In this document: one piece after another, positions 10,026 through 22,320 of the stretch
How positions within the stretch are numbered: the stretch's first letter is position 1
How the letters are laid out: each line of letters begins with the position of its first letter
DNA from: Moringa oleifera
Taxonomy: Eukaryota > Streptophyta > Magnoliopsida > Brassicales > Moringaceae
Direction of reading: 5' to 3'
Length of the DNA: 64,000 nucleotides
Assembly: GCA_021397835.1 (NCBI GenBank)
Contig: JAJFZO010000609.1
Location: forward strand, 4,218,001-4,282,000
Made by a program: the position numbers and the translations under genes
The notes under the pieces: model-generated
Databases searched by the model: none
Seen by the model: only the letters and a program-made list of their open reading frames with translations
What the model was told of the DNA's origin: nothing

Positions 10026-13000
10026 GTTCATTGAATCCACTAATTAATTGAGCCTTCGTAAAATTTTTGGCTTAATATATAATTGCTTCCACTTAAATAA
10101 ATTGAACTTAGTGTAAAAATTGACTAACAATTGATTAGACCTAAGATTTTGGTGTGTTCTAATAAAATATTAGACTAGTGTATAATTTGATCTAATAAAT
10201 TTTTAAAATATTAAACTAGGCCTGATTTTAAGAATTAATTGGACTTAATAATTTAATTGGGTTTAAGATTTAATTATATTGAGTTGAGCCTAAGACTTAT
10301 ATACGCCTAATAAAAATTAGCCTTAATATAATATCATTGATCCTAACAAATTTATGCTTCATATACAATTGGATTTAAGTACTAAATGAGCTTCATACAT
10401 AATTGGACTTAAAATATAACTAAATCTAATAATTAATTAGATTTAAGATATAATTAAGCTCATAATTAATTTGACCCAGAAACAAACTAGACTAAGATAT
10501 AATCGGATTAAAATTATAATTGAACTTAAAGACATATGAGACGTATAAATAATTAAGTCTATTAGATAATTAGTCCTGATAATAAATAATAAAGCTCGAC
10601 ATATAATTGGATCTATTGTGTATGAAACTAAGAGATAATTCAATCTATCAGCAAATTTAGCTGAACATATATCAATTGGGCCTTAGAATAAATTGGGCGA
10701 TAAATTAGGCCTAATATATAATTAGATCTGATGAAATATTAGACCTAAGATATAATTGAGCTTAATAATTAATTAGAACAAATTATTATGACCTAATAAT
10801 TAATTAAGTCTAATAATTAATTACACTTAAGATTTAATTTTTCTTAGAATTAGTTAAGTCTAATATTTAAATTTGACTCAAAAAAGTTGAGCTTCAGATA
10901 TAATTGGACCTCAAATATATTTGAGCTCTATAACTAACTAGGTCTAAGATATAATTGAATTTGAGATGTGATTAAACTTAACAATTAATAATATAACAAC
11001 TAAATAAACCTAAGAAATTAATTAAGCTTAATAATTAATTTTTCTCAAAATTTAGTTATGAATAAGAATTAAATAGGTCTATGATTAAATTGTGCGTAAT
11101 ATGCATAATAATCAATTAGATGTACGAATAAGTTAGACCCAAATATAATTCAACTAAAGAAATAACTAACCATGATAATTAATTGGAGTAAATAATTACC
11201 TGGGCCTGACATATATTAATTGTTACAAAAATTAATTGGATCTAATATTTAATTGAGCTGAACAAATACTTGAAAGTAACAATTAGTTAGATTTAACAAT
11301 TTCTTTAGTAAATATTAGATCTGAACAAATACTTGAAAGTAACAATTAGTTAGATTTAACAATTTCTTTAGTGTTATTAATCAAGCTTAAGAATTGATTG
11401 GATCTACAAAAAAATTATACTTAATATATAACTTAACAAAATAAATAATTTGACTTATTATATAAATGGGCCTAACTCTTAGACATAATTAAATTTGACT
11501 TAAAATATAAATAAGTCTTATAAATAAATTGGTTTAATTAGGTTTGATAATTAATAATAATGCTTATGGTATAATTGAGTCTAAGAGTGTATGAAATTGA
11601 GAAATAATTTGAGCCTAACATATATTAATTGGGCCCAAGAATTAATTTCGTCATAGAAATAATTAGGCTCAATGAATAATTGTGCCTAAGAGTTTGTTAA
11701 GACTAAAATTTAATTGCGAGTAAGCCTTAATAAATAATAAATTCTAATAAATAATTAGCATATGATTTGGCATAATAAAAAAGTGAGTTTAATGCATAAT
11801 TATGCTAAGATATAATTATACAAAATAATCATTTGAATTTAAGATATAATTGGGCTTAGCTGCATGGGCACAACAAATATTTAGACCTTGGAATAATTTG
11901 AACCTAAAATATAATTGCATCAAAATTATAATTAGAACTAATAATAAAATGAACTTAAGATATAGTTAAAACCAAATTATAATTTCACTTAAGTTATAAA
12001 TAGGTCTTATAATTAGGTTTATTAATAAAAGCGCCTAAGGTATAATTGAGTCTGGAGTCCATGAAATTGAGAAATCATTCAGCCAAAGAGCAAATGGAAG
12101 CTAACCTATATTAATTCAACAAGAAAAATGATTGGACCTAATATATAAATTGAACTTAATAGTTAATTGGAATAATTAATTCATTACACCAAAAAATTAA
12201 TTGAGCTTAAAATTAAACCAGGTGTTAAAAAACATTAAGCTTAATTTGGCTTAAGAACGAAATGAGTCTAATAATAATTGAGCCTAACAATTAATTAGAC
12301 CTAATAATTCTTTGGATCTAATAATTAGTTGGGCTAAATAATTATTTGAACTTAGGACTTAATTGGGTTTAATAAAAAACTAAGTTTAATAGATAATTGA
12401 GCTTGATAAATAAACTATATAAATGAGCCTAATAAAATATTGAACTTAAGATGTAGTTGAACCTAATAATTTTTTAGCCTAGCAAATAATTGGGCATCAT
12501 AAGTAATTTAGTCTAGTAATTAATTGGACTTTCAATGTAATTTTGCATGGGAATTAGTTAAACTTGATAAAATGTTGGGCTCATATACCATCTAGCCTAA
12601 TATATTTTTTGAGTTTAATAATTAATTAAGACTAATATATATTTGACTTGCAATATAATTGAGCTTAACAATTGGACCAAACAACTAATTAGGCTTAACA
12701 ATTAATTGAGTATAATAATTAGTTGAGTTTTAGATTTAATTGTGACAAATAATTAATTTAACTCAAAATTTAATCGAGCCTAATAAGGAATTAGGCCAAT
12801 ATATAATTAAGCGTAATTAATAATAAGGCTTATTTTATAATTGAAACTAAGAACGAAATAAAACTATTACATAATTAGGGCCTAAAATATAATTGCATGA
12901 AAGATTTAATTGGGCTTGAGATATAATTGATTGCAACATGCAAGAACCCAAATTATAATTGGACTTAAGATTAAGCATAATAATTAATTAAATAATAACT

Positions 13001-13320
13001 AATTGGGCCTAACATTAATATTAATTGAGGTAAAATTAATTGGTTCATCCACGTATATAATTCAAATTAACAATTCATTAGATCTAGTAATTCATTAGGC
13101 CTAATGATTAACCAAGCCTAACATTTGATTAGGTTTAAGAAGTAATTAGGCTTACTAAAAATTTGACCTAATAAATAATTGATCTCAATATGTATTTGGG
13201 CTTAAAAGATAAACTAAATCAAATAAATACTTTAACCAAAAAATTAATTAAGTTTAAAAAATTAATTAGGCCAAAAAATTAATTGATGCTAACAATTAAT
13301 TGATCCTAGCAATTACTACG
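10026..13320. repeat. Degenerate 17-bp minisatellite, main block (3.3 kb)
   Basis: The phase is clear in places: consecutive 17-bp units run from 10745 to 10778 and from 10793 to 10843 (CTAATAATTAATTAAGT, CTAATAATTAATTACAC, TTAAGATTTAATTTTTC). About 190 units would fit, mostly heavily diverged. All copies share the TAATT core and a CTAA/TTAA head. No gene is seen in the block. Confidence 0.8.
11258..11372 (+). repeat. 63-bp tandem duplication in the minisatellite
   Basis: CTGAACAAATACTTGAAAGT begins at 11258 and again at 11321. The following 30 bases up to TTCTTTAGT are identical in both copies, far more similar than the surrounding 17-bp units. This is a recent local duplication of several units. 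Confidence 0.9.
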
Positions 13321-14102
13321 GATTAGACTCTAAAGTAGATCATGATCATCCTTGTGTAATGATATGAAATTACCTTATTCTTTATATGTTATTTCGATTA
13401 ATACTTACTAATTATGTTGATATCTCAATAAATACTTGTTGAGTTTTTTTTTTAATTAATAATCTCGCATCCATTATTTATCTACTAATTTTATTTTTTA
13501 AATGTATTTTTTAATTGAATAAAACCATTATCATGTCTAATACCAATAATATTGACAAAAAAATAAAAATTAATATTTGATATAAAAATAATGTAAAAAA
13601 TACAAATCAATATTTATTATAAAAATAAGTTAAACAAAAAAATCTTAATGCCAAAACATCATAAATTTACAAAAAGAAAACGTAAAATTTGAAAGTTCAA
13701 AGTCAATGGACATATATTTTCTTCTCTTCAATGTATTAGTTTTGGGCTGTGCTATGCTGACCACAAGCCACCCAATTCCAGTCTATCATGGAAACAAGAA
13801 GCCTTCAAGAAACTTAATTCAACAACTTGGCCTGTGGGTCAATTTTCTCGCGAAAGAGAACTCAGTTTCTGTGGTCAACTTAGATAACTAATCGAGACTC
13901 ATGTGTAACAAAAGCACCTGACAATATGCCTTCTTGCTTTTTACTTTGATAATCTGTGGCGGTAATTGCACGAGATTCCAATTAGTTTTTAATCAAGCAA
14001 ACGCAACTAGGCTTTCTTCTATCTACATCTTTCTCAGAAAGCGCTGTTAACATTTGCTGATCCTCATGCAAGCTGCCAATCATAAATTGCCATCCTTCGA
14101 TA
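13321..14102. other. AT-rich spacer upstream of the + GH18 receptor-kinase pseudogene
   Basis: AT-rich DNA without repeats from the flanking families. A short open frame (13706-13891, 61 codons) begins with a hydrophobic stretch, MDIYFLLFNVLVLGCAML, which could pass for a signal peptide. The remainder resembles no family I know and does not join the GH18 frame, so I do not call it a gene. The region would have held the promoter of the downstream pseudogene; no clear TATA box can be assigned. Confidence 0.4.
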
Positions 14103-15193
14103 GTGGCTCCCAAACCCATCTTCCTGTTCTTATTCCTCTTCTTCTTCTTCTTTCTCGTTTCAAGATTTAACAGATCAAACTCACAAGCCTAGATCAGGCA
14201 GCTTACTGGTATTCAGGCGTTGAACTCCTTGTCTCCGATGTCAACTCTGTTCTTTTCACTCATATTCTCTGTTCTTTCGCTTACATTAACTCATCCACCT
14301 ACCAGCTTTCCATCAACTTATCCGATATACTATCTTTTTCTGCCTTCACCAACACTGTCAAAGGCAGAAACCCATCCATCATGATGCTTTTATCTGTCTT
14401 TGTTAGAAGGCAAGGATGCCGCTCTTCGGCCTTCACTTCGATGATGAATCAATCTTCTCACAGAAAGTCTTTCATTGATTCTTCAATAAGAACAGCCAGG
14501 CTTTATGGGTTTCATGGCCTAGACCTCTGTGAGGTTGTGCCAAGTTTTCAAACCAACATGACCGATATGGGTACCTTTTTTGAAGACTGGAGGACTGCTA
14601 TAGCTTTTGAGTCAAAAGATTCCGGCAAGCCGGAGTTGCTTTTGGTGATGACGGCCATTACCTGCCGGCTCTGGCCCCTGTCACCTAACCTATTGACTCT
14701 ATTAGCAAAAATCTCAATTGGGTACACCTCGAGGCTTATGATTACTATGTCCCTACGTGGAAAACCTCACTGGTCTTCATTCAACTTTATACGGTCCACT
14801 GGGGAGGGCTAATACAGACCAGGGCATAAGGGAATGGTTAAGCATAGAGAAGTTGGTGTTGGGCTTGCCTTTTCATGGCTATGCTTGGACACTTGCCCAC
14901 CCCGTGGATGACCGCAGAGTCGGAGCATGGGCTTTAGGTCCGGCCATCACAAAAGATGGTTCAATGGGTTATAGACCCATCAAACCATTGATCCAAAACT
15001 ACGGATATGGGTCTACGCAGTTTACAATTCGACCTACGTGGTGAATTTGTTGGCCAATGTAAAAACTTGGATCAACTCCGACTGCTTGGAGTCCATTAAA
15101 AAGCAAAAGTTTCATATGCCAAACGAAAGGGGCTGCTTGGTTACTGCGCTTTCCATCTCTCCAACGACGACAAATGAGAACTTTCTCGAGCAG
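14103..15193 (+). pseudogene. GH18 ectodomain exon of receptor kinase pseudogene 1
   Basis: A signal-peptide-like run is read from GTG 14103 (APKPIFLFLFLFFFFFLVS), so the original ATG has become GTG. After a stop and frameshift the mature domain begins AAYWYSGVELLVSDVNS (14198), followed by FTHILCSFAYINSSTYQL and SSHRKSFIDSSIRTARLYGF. The family's catalytic DGxDxDWE motif reads FHGLDL-CE here (about 14509-14534): the Asp before W-E is deleted in frame and W is changed to C, while the catalytic Glu remains. Downstream are NWVHLEAYDYYVPTW, REWLSIEKLVLGLPFHGYAW and WALGPAITKDGSMGYRPIK, in different frames. It ends FLEQ with donor GTATGA at 15194. Length is close to a full GH18 domain. Confidence 0.88.
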
Positions 15194-15255
15194 GTATGAT
15201 CTTACTCATTCAAGCAGAGATTGTTAAAGAAGATCTTGGTAGGGGAAACGAATAG

Positions 15256-15273
15256 TTTTTTTTTTTTTTTTTT
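15256..15273. repeat. Poly-T tract in intron 1 of pseudogene 1
   Basis: An uninterrupted run of T residues in the intron between the GH18 and TM exons, just upstream of the TM exon. A pyrimidine-rich tract that has expanded. Confidence 0.9.
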
Positions 15274-15357
15274 GGGTGTTATAACGATAGAGCATAAGGA
15301 AGCTGAAGATAATTTGGTGGGAAGATGCCTGACAGATCCTCATGAATACATTCTAAC

Positions 15358-15514
15358 ATGAAGGAGGGTAATTTCCACAGCTTTTGGGAAGATGACGATA
15401 AGCAGAAGAAGAGAAAATTGCTGCTGTTGATCGTTCTAGTTACCATTTCCATGGCAATTCTCTTCATGGCAGCCCTGGGTTGCTACCTGAAAAGAAGAGC
15501 ACCCAAGTCGAGAG
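15358..15514 (+). pseudogene. Transmembrane exon of receptor kinase pseudogene 1
   Basis: Reads DDDKQKKRK, then the hydrophobic helix LLLLIVLVTISMAILFMAAL, then GCYLKRRAPKSRG. It is a single-pass type I anchor followed by a basic stop-transfer sequence. The exon ends AGAG at 15514 before donor GTAAAC. This segment is open and is among the best-preserved parts of the pseudogene. Its start is uncertain (15300-15358). Confidence 0.8.
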
Positions 15515-15609
15515 GTAAACTTTTTTCTTCTGAGTGTAAGAATCCATGGTTCTTGTTGCAAGAATATTAAAGAAGCAACGTTATAACTTCTGTTTTGGTT
15601 TGATCACAG

Positions 15610-17057
<1,448 letters not shown>

Positions 17058-17343
17058 TAGCATTTCATGAAACATAAAGATTCTGTAAGCTCCATCAAAC
17101 AGAGAGAGTGTATCTCAACAGCAACACGCTATTAGTTTAATTTTGTAAAAATGAAATTTGAGCCAAAGCAATCCAATTTTGGTTGCATTTTTCATTCTCT
17201 ATGTAATAAAATTCATAATCTTGTTGAGATAATCCAGATTCCTTAAGCCAAGAAACATTTAGATGCTTCAAACCATGATTAAAAACAGAATTGATGTCAC
17301 TTTCAACTTCTTTATGGCTTATGAAATTACACCCGTCTTGAGC
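17058..17343. other. Shared 3' intergenic spacer of the two convergent receptor-kinase pseudogenes
   Basis: 286 bp separate the two stop codons. AATAAA-like words are present (ATGTAATAAAATTC near 17201). No further coding sequence is seen. It would hold both 3' UTRs. Confidence 0.6.
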
Positions 17344-19014
17344 TTATGCACTTTCACCGGGCTCCAGTTTTGAAATCTGTGCATCATTAAAAGAATAAAT
17401 TTCTTGGTTGGGATTATTTTCCACATTCTCATTGACTTTTACTTAATGCCAGTCTTTTAGGTGTAGCAACTTGTCACCACTTTTAAGCTTCAAGGAGACT
17501 TACTAACATGGATGGTCTGTCTGCCGGATTCTCCTGAACGCATAAAAGGGCTATTTGCATACATCTCATGATTTTACAAGCCGATGATGAATCATTAAGG
17601 AATGGATCAATGAACTCCAGGCCTTCTCCTTCGTTCCACAAGTTGTGTGCCTGTAAGTGTAAAGCAATGTTAAGGCACTTTTTGACTTGGCAAAAATGAA
17701 AAAGTTCAAATAATTTTTCAAAACCAAACAAATGATAGCTCTAAAGGTTTTGTAGAGTAACTTACATATTCGAGAAGGTTTAGGTTACAATGCAGCCCAT
17801 AAAAGCATGTTTTCTTCTTCGAACTTATGATTTCCAAAAGAAGAACTCCGAAACTATAAACATCATATTTCGTGGAGTATACACCTTTCTTTACATACTC
17901 TGGAGAAGCATAGCCACTGCAATTTTTATGTCAAAAGACGGTAAATAATTAAACAAAAAGAATGCATTTTGAAGCTGGTTTTACTCACTAAGTTCCAACA
18001 ATCCGCTCCGAGTTTGCCTCAAATACATCTCTTCCGAAAATCCTACCATCTTGAAATCTGATATCTTGGCATTTATCTCATTGTCCAATACAGCGTACTT
18101 GGTTTCGCATCTCTGTGAATGACTGTCAAATTAGAGTATTATTGGAGGCATAGAGTCCTTGAGTCACTCCTTGAATGATGTGAACACACTTTCCCCCCAA
18201 TCTAAGATATGCTTTTGAATTGGATTTGTAGCAAATTACACACAAAAATAAAGCGCACAAGCATCAGAGATGTCGCATCTCCATGGCCTTATGAAATAGG
18301 AAACTAATGGAAATCAAACATCTCTCTAATAACTATAGTAAGAAGCGATTAAGAAAGCAAACCAAAGATGACTAAGCTTCGTTGTGGCATGCACTCATAT
18401 ATCAAGATCTTTTCTTCTGTTTCTGTACAATTTCCCAGAAGTCTAACAAGATTTGCATGTTGCAGTCTTGCAGTAAGTAAAACCTCATTGTGGAACTCCT
18501 CAAAGCCTTGTGTAGATGTTTTTGGAAGTCTCTTCACAGCTATTTCCTGGCCTCTTGACATGTACCCTAGTACCATGAATACTGTTTGCATTAGCATTTC
18601 TGCACAAAAATGCCAGATTTACTGCTTAAATGAAGATGATTCTACTATTATACCCCTCAAGTCTAGCAGAACTTGTACAATATTGCTCAAAATGCATGCT
18701 ATGTGGAAGGTCACACGCATCCAGTGGAACAATTGCAGAACCCCACTGGTCCCTTGCTATGGTGCATGAGTATCCACCAATATTGATACTGGAAAAAAAA
18801 TGCTCTTGGTCGATTCCCTATATTACTACCTTGCAAACAGGGCCCTATCCACCCTCTCCAAGCTTGTTTGCACTTGAAAAGTTGTCTGTAGCTGCTTTGA
18901 TGTTTGCAAAACTGAATACCTTTAGAAGAGGAGGAGCATCACTGCCAAACTTTTCAGCTGCTGATGTATTTGCTTGTGACTTTGATATATCTATATTGCT
19001 TAAAACTGTCATCC
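17344..19014 (-). pseudogene. Kinase domain exons of receptor kinase pseudogene 2
   Basis: Exon 19014-18830: VFSFANIKAATDNFSSANK, then GEGG-stop-GPV, with the loop tyrosine codon turned into TAG. Exon 18566-18363, the best preserved: [20 protein letters not shown] (catalytic Lys kept) and [20 protein letters not shown]. Exon about 18240-18000: CVHIIQGVTQG, IHRDAK (HRD kept) and ISDFKM, where DFG has become DFK; IFGRDVFEANSERIVGT follows in another frame. Exon 17916-17766: [20 protein letters not shown] and [14 protein letters not shown]. Exon 17650-17504: MRCMQIALLCVQENPADRPS. The last exon ends QEIYSFNDAQISKLEPGESA then TAA (17344-17346). Confidence 0.9.
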
Positions 19015-19084
19015 CTGAAACCAAAAAAGCAGCAGAAAAGAAACATAGAAGAGTGATAAGAAAACAGTTTTAATACCTTCTTCT

Positions 19085-19336
19085 GCAATAGTAACTAGTG
19101 ATAAAATCAAATAAATCACTCACAGTTGATGGCACTAGCCTTTCGAGCTAAATATTCTACTTTGGAAGTAACACAAGATGGTGGCTGCTAAGACCGTGGT
19201 TAAAGCAACTGCAATAGTAACCAGTGATAAAAATCAAATAAATCACTCACAGTTGATGACACTAACTTTTCAAACTAAATATTCTACTTTGGAAGTAACA
19301 CAAGATGTTGGCTGCTAAGATCGTGGTTAAAGCAAC
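19085..19336 (-). repeat. 126-bp tandem duplication across the TM exon of pseudogene 2
   Basis: GCAATAGTAAC starts at 19085 and again at 19211, 126 bp apart, and the two copies match over nearly their whole length. On the minus strand each contains the TM-encoding stretch VALTTILAANILCYFQSRIF (one copy with VLAAT) plus the following intron start. The parental TM reads LLLIVLLRVALTTILAAN (about 19375-19300), preceded by a TGA in HQGKKQ-stop. Confidence 0.9.
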
Positions 19337-19643
19337 TCGAAGCAAAACTATAAGCAACAATCATTGTTTCTTTCCTTGATGCTCTTCCCCTTGAGCTGAC
19401 AAGATAGGCCAGATTTAGCATACAGCTGTTCTTAACTTCTCCAAAACTGGCAGAAGAAAATGAAAGGATGTTTCTCTTTTTACCACTCCCCAGTAGTAAT
19501 TTGATTACATAGAGCAAGTTAAAGTAATGTGCATTACATTTTGTGCAGTCTTCTGAGATTTGGGTTTCAACTCCTATTCACAGAAGAATTTGCCCTCTCA
19601 ATCAGCTCAAGATGAAGGCTGTAGTTACGAGAATTTTTAACCT

Positions 19644-19772
19644 TCTTCCTATTGAACAAATCAATTCCGCCAACAAACTTGAAAACTCTTCCTATTGAAC
19701 AAATCAATTCCTCCAACAAACTTGAAAACTCTTCCTATTGAACAAATCAATTCCTCCAACAAACTTGAAAAC
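19644..19772. repeat. 43-bp tandem repeat, three copies
   Basis: TCTTCCTATTGAACAAATCA starts at 19644, 19687 and 19730, exactly 43 bp apart. The first copy differs at one base (CCGCC for CCTCC). Lies in the intron between the GH18 and TM parts of pseudogene 2. Confidence 0.95.
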
Positions 19773-19998
19773 TCATAAGTTTTATATCAGTGTTTTCATG
19801 TTTCTATATAGAACATCCAAAATAATCTAAGAAATATAACATGTATTCCTTATTTCAAGGCGTGTAAACTTAAAAGACCAAAAATAACTCTTGACATTCT
19901 GAATCTACTTCATGCTGGCTCAAAGGCTTAAGAAGGATGCGATCAATAAAACTATCATTTGTTATTCATAAGAAATGGAAAAGAAAAAGAAAACCTAC

Positions 19999-20555
19999 CT
20001 GCACGGGAAAGAGCCTAATTATCTTCCTTGGAGATCTGAAAGGCATTGTAACCAATTAGCCCCTTCTTCTTTGCATAAGCAACCTTTGCTCTAACAGCCT
20101 CAACGCCATCAAAATTGATCCAAGTTGCAGCACAGGTAAAAAGGTTTACAGCATAAGTTGCATTGTAAATCGAAGCAGCTCCATGTCCATAATCCCGGAT
20201 GAAGGATTTGATGAGCTTATAGCCCATGGAACATCAATAGTGAAAAGAGGACCCGCAGCAGGTGCACCTACGCCACTCTCTTGGGGTTCACCAGTGTCCA
20301 TGCCCAGCCATGATATGGTAGACCCAACACCTACTTGTTTACCGTGGATCCCCTACCTAACCATTGTCTTATGCCCTCCTCAGAGCTAAGGTTGCTGGAC
20401 GGATCATACAGAGCCGCAAGGGTGGCTGTCTCATTCTCAGCCTTTTTGGGTATATGATGGTCATATGCTATAATGTGTGCCCAATCCAAATTGTTTCTCA
20501 TGGATTCAATTGGATAGTTCCCAATCCCAATGGCAGCCAAATAGCGAACACCCAT
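19999..20555 (-). pseudogene. GH18 C-terminal half of receptor kinase pseudogene 2
   Basis: Reads VRYLAAIGIGNYPIESMRNN, then LDWAHIIAYDHHIPKKAENE, LYDPSSNLSSEEGIRQWL and, after a stop, VLGLPYHGWAWTLVNPK. A frameshift leads to MGYKLIKSFIRDYGHGAASI, then TWINFDGVEAVRAKVAYAKK and GLIGYNAFQIS (to about 20035). The exon ends with donor GTAGG after 19999. The missing N-terminal half includes the catalytic DxDxE region, so this copy cannot show whether the Asp loss seen in copy 1 is ancestral. Confidence 0.88.
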
Positions 20556-20614
20556 AGTCAATCACACACAAAAGGACAGGTTGGGATTAAATGAGCAATC
20601 ACACACGAGAAAGA

Positions 20615-20630
20615 GTGTGTGTGTGTGTGT
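20615..20630. repeat. (GT)8 microsatellite
   Basis: Eight uninterrupted GT units just upstream of the truncated end of receptor-kinase pseudogene 2; near the breakpoint where its N-terminal half is lost. Confidence 0.95.
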
Positions 20631-22320
20631 CCGCGTGAGGGGTAAGGATCAACACATACTCTTACAAATAAAACTCATGTTTAATATGAAACATACTAAC
20701 AAAGCAAGACAAAGAAAAAAGAAAAGAACATGAGGGCAAATATTAGGAGGTGCACTTACATAAATGTGTCTCCCAAGATGTTCAATAATTGATATTATTT
20801 GATTTTTTTCGTGTAAATTATTTTTAAAGATATTTTAGTTAAAATACTCAAAATTTTATACTTACTCCATCTATATGTACCAAAATTTTTTTGAGGAAGA
20901 GAAAGGTTTGCATTTGCTCATCCCCCCTCTTCTCCTAAATAAGGATTAGAATCATATATGTAATATTTTTTATTATGAGAAAAATAACTTTTTGTAGGAA
21001 AAAATTAATATGAAGATATTTTTTATTTCTATAACATGATTTAGTTATATGCTATAACATTAAATAAATCAAAACATATAACTTAACAAGTATCTATTGA
21101 TAATTAACTTAACTTAAGCAATTTTATTCAAAATAATAAATATGTTACACTAAATGAGTTCAAGAAGTTTGCTTAATACCTTTTAAAGTCCTTTACACTT
21201 TTCGTAGTATTCTTCCTTCTTCAATATGAATGGATACAAGATCTTAACGAAAATTTTCTTGAAAAGCAAAAAAACTTTAATAGAAGCCAAACGTTGCAAA
21301 GAGAATTTTTTTTTCGAGAGAACTCTATGTGTGTGACTACCTATAACTTGTATCCATCTGCACTTAGCAGCCTTTGCCTTTAAGCCAACACGCTCTGCGT
21401 CATTATGCGAAGCCCACTTGAGACTCTTCCATACTGTTTTCACAATTTTTGACTTCATTTTCACACTTGCCGACCTCATCTAAGTGGGAAACCATCCTCA
21501 CTCCTAATTTTCGTATAGACAGCTTAAGAATAAGTCTATTTAGCTAGTTCTTATTGTGTCATCCAATACTTTTAATATTTGGTTCAATCTCTGTAATTTG
21601 AAAAGGCTTACAGTCAACTTCATCATTTTGTCCTCAATGCAATTTTTAGCTAAAATTTCAGTCCATTTGATGGAGAAGTAGACATCATTAAGTTGAACGG
21701 GGCGCTACTATACGTGCTACCTTCAAATTCCATGTCATTTCAACTCACCCAACCACATCAGCTTATCAGCTGGTCTAATGATGTTAGCTTACCCAATGAC
21801 AACATGCCATATTAGTAGCATTATCATTGACTACAAATCCACTAGCATGTTGAGCCTTTCGTGAAGAATGTTTTCATGGTAGATTTTGATTCTCAACTTT
21901 GAATTTTAAATCTCGATGATGGAAAAAAATCTTGATTTTGGACTTGATAAAGAAAATCCCTAATCTTGAAATCTCGATCCAAAAATTCTCAACCTTAAAC
22001 AAGATGACAAGAAATTTCAATCTTGATCTTCGCTCTGAACCCCCATCTAGGCAAATCTAACCTTCGCTTAATCTTGATTTTGGAGAATTCTTGACCTTGT
22101 GATTGAGCTATCTCCAACCAATTGAATTAACTCTTGACCTTAGAGGGTGTTGTTGAAGGCAAAAGTACTCTAGTGATAGTTCGAGACGACCTCAAATGAA
22201 ACTCAAGCAAGTTTATTGAGTTTGCAAAAAATCCAATTTTTTCATCATGATGCCCCTTTTTGGTTCCTTTTCTATAATGATAGAAAACATGCTTACTGTA
22301 GACTGACACTGGCACCTCTG
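20631..22320. other. Unassigned intergenic DNA
   Basis: AT-rich sequence with no recognised gene. A minus-strand open frame at 21479-21183 (98 codons, lysine-rich, beginning MRSASVKMKSKIVKTVW) has a codon pattern and GC content a little above the surroundings but resembles no family I know, and no promoter or splice context supports it. From about 21880 to 22110 short words such as ATCTTGATTTTGGA and AATCTCGAT recur irregularly, suggesting a decayed simple repeat. Confidence 0.4.

Larger units (their letters stand above)
17344..20555 (-). pseudogene. GH18 receptor-like kinase pseudogene 2, 5'-truncated
   Basis: A second, opposed copy of the same family. The minus strand gives the C-terminal half of the GH18 domain (20555-19999), TM segments (about 19400-19085), and kinase exons 19014-18830, 18566-18363, about 18240-18000, 17916-17766, 17650-17504 and about 17455-17344. 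The N-terminal half of GH18 and the signal peptide are missing; upstream of 20555 is unrelated DNA with a GT microsatellite. Nonsense changes include TAG in DNWALSR (W to stop, near 20028), TAG in the glycine loop and several frameshifts. It differs clearly from copy 1, so the pair is not a recent duplication. Confidence 0.92.

Noticed and set aside
13706..13891. 61-codon frame with a hydrophobic N-terminus as the true start of the GH18 receptor kinase
   Set aside because: A better signal peptide in the correct position begins at 14103 (GTG in place of ATG), and the 13706 frame does not lead into the GH18 domain.
18368..19073. Plus-strand open frames over the second receptor-kinase pseudogene
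   Set aside because: They are antisense shadows of minus-strand kinase exons carrying AVKRL and the glycine loop.
21183..21479. 98-codon lysine-rich minus-strand frame as a gene
   Set aside because: No recognised motif and no supporting signals; mentioned only as part of the intergenic region.
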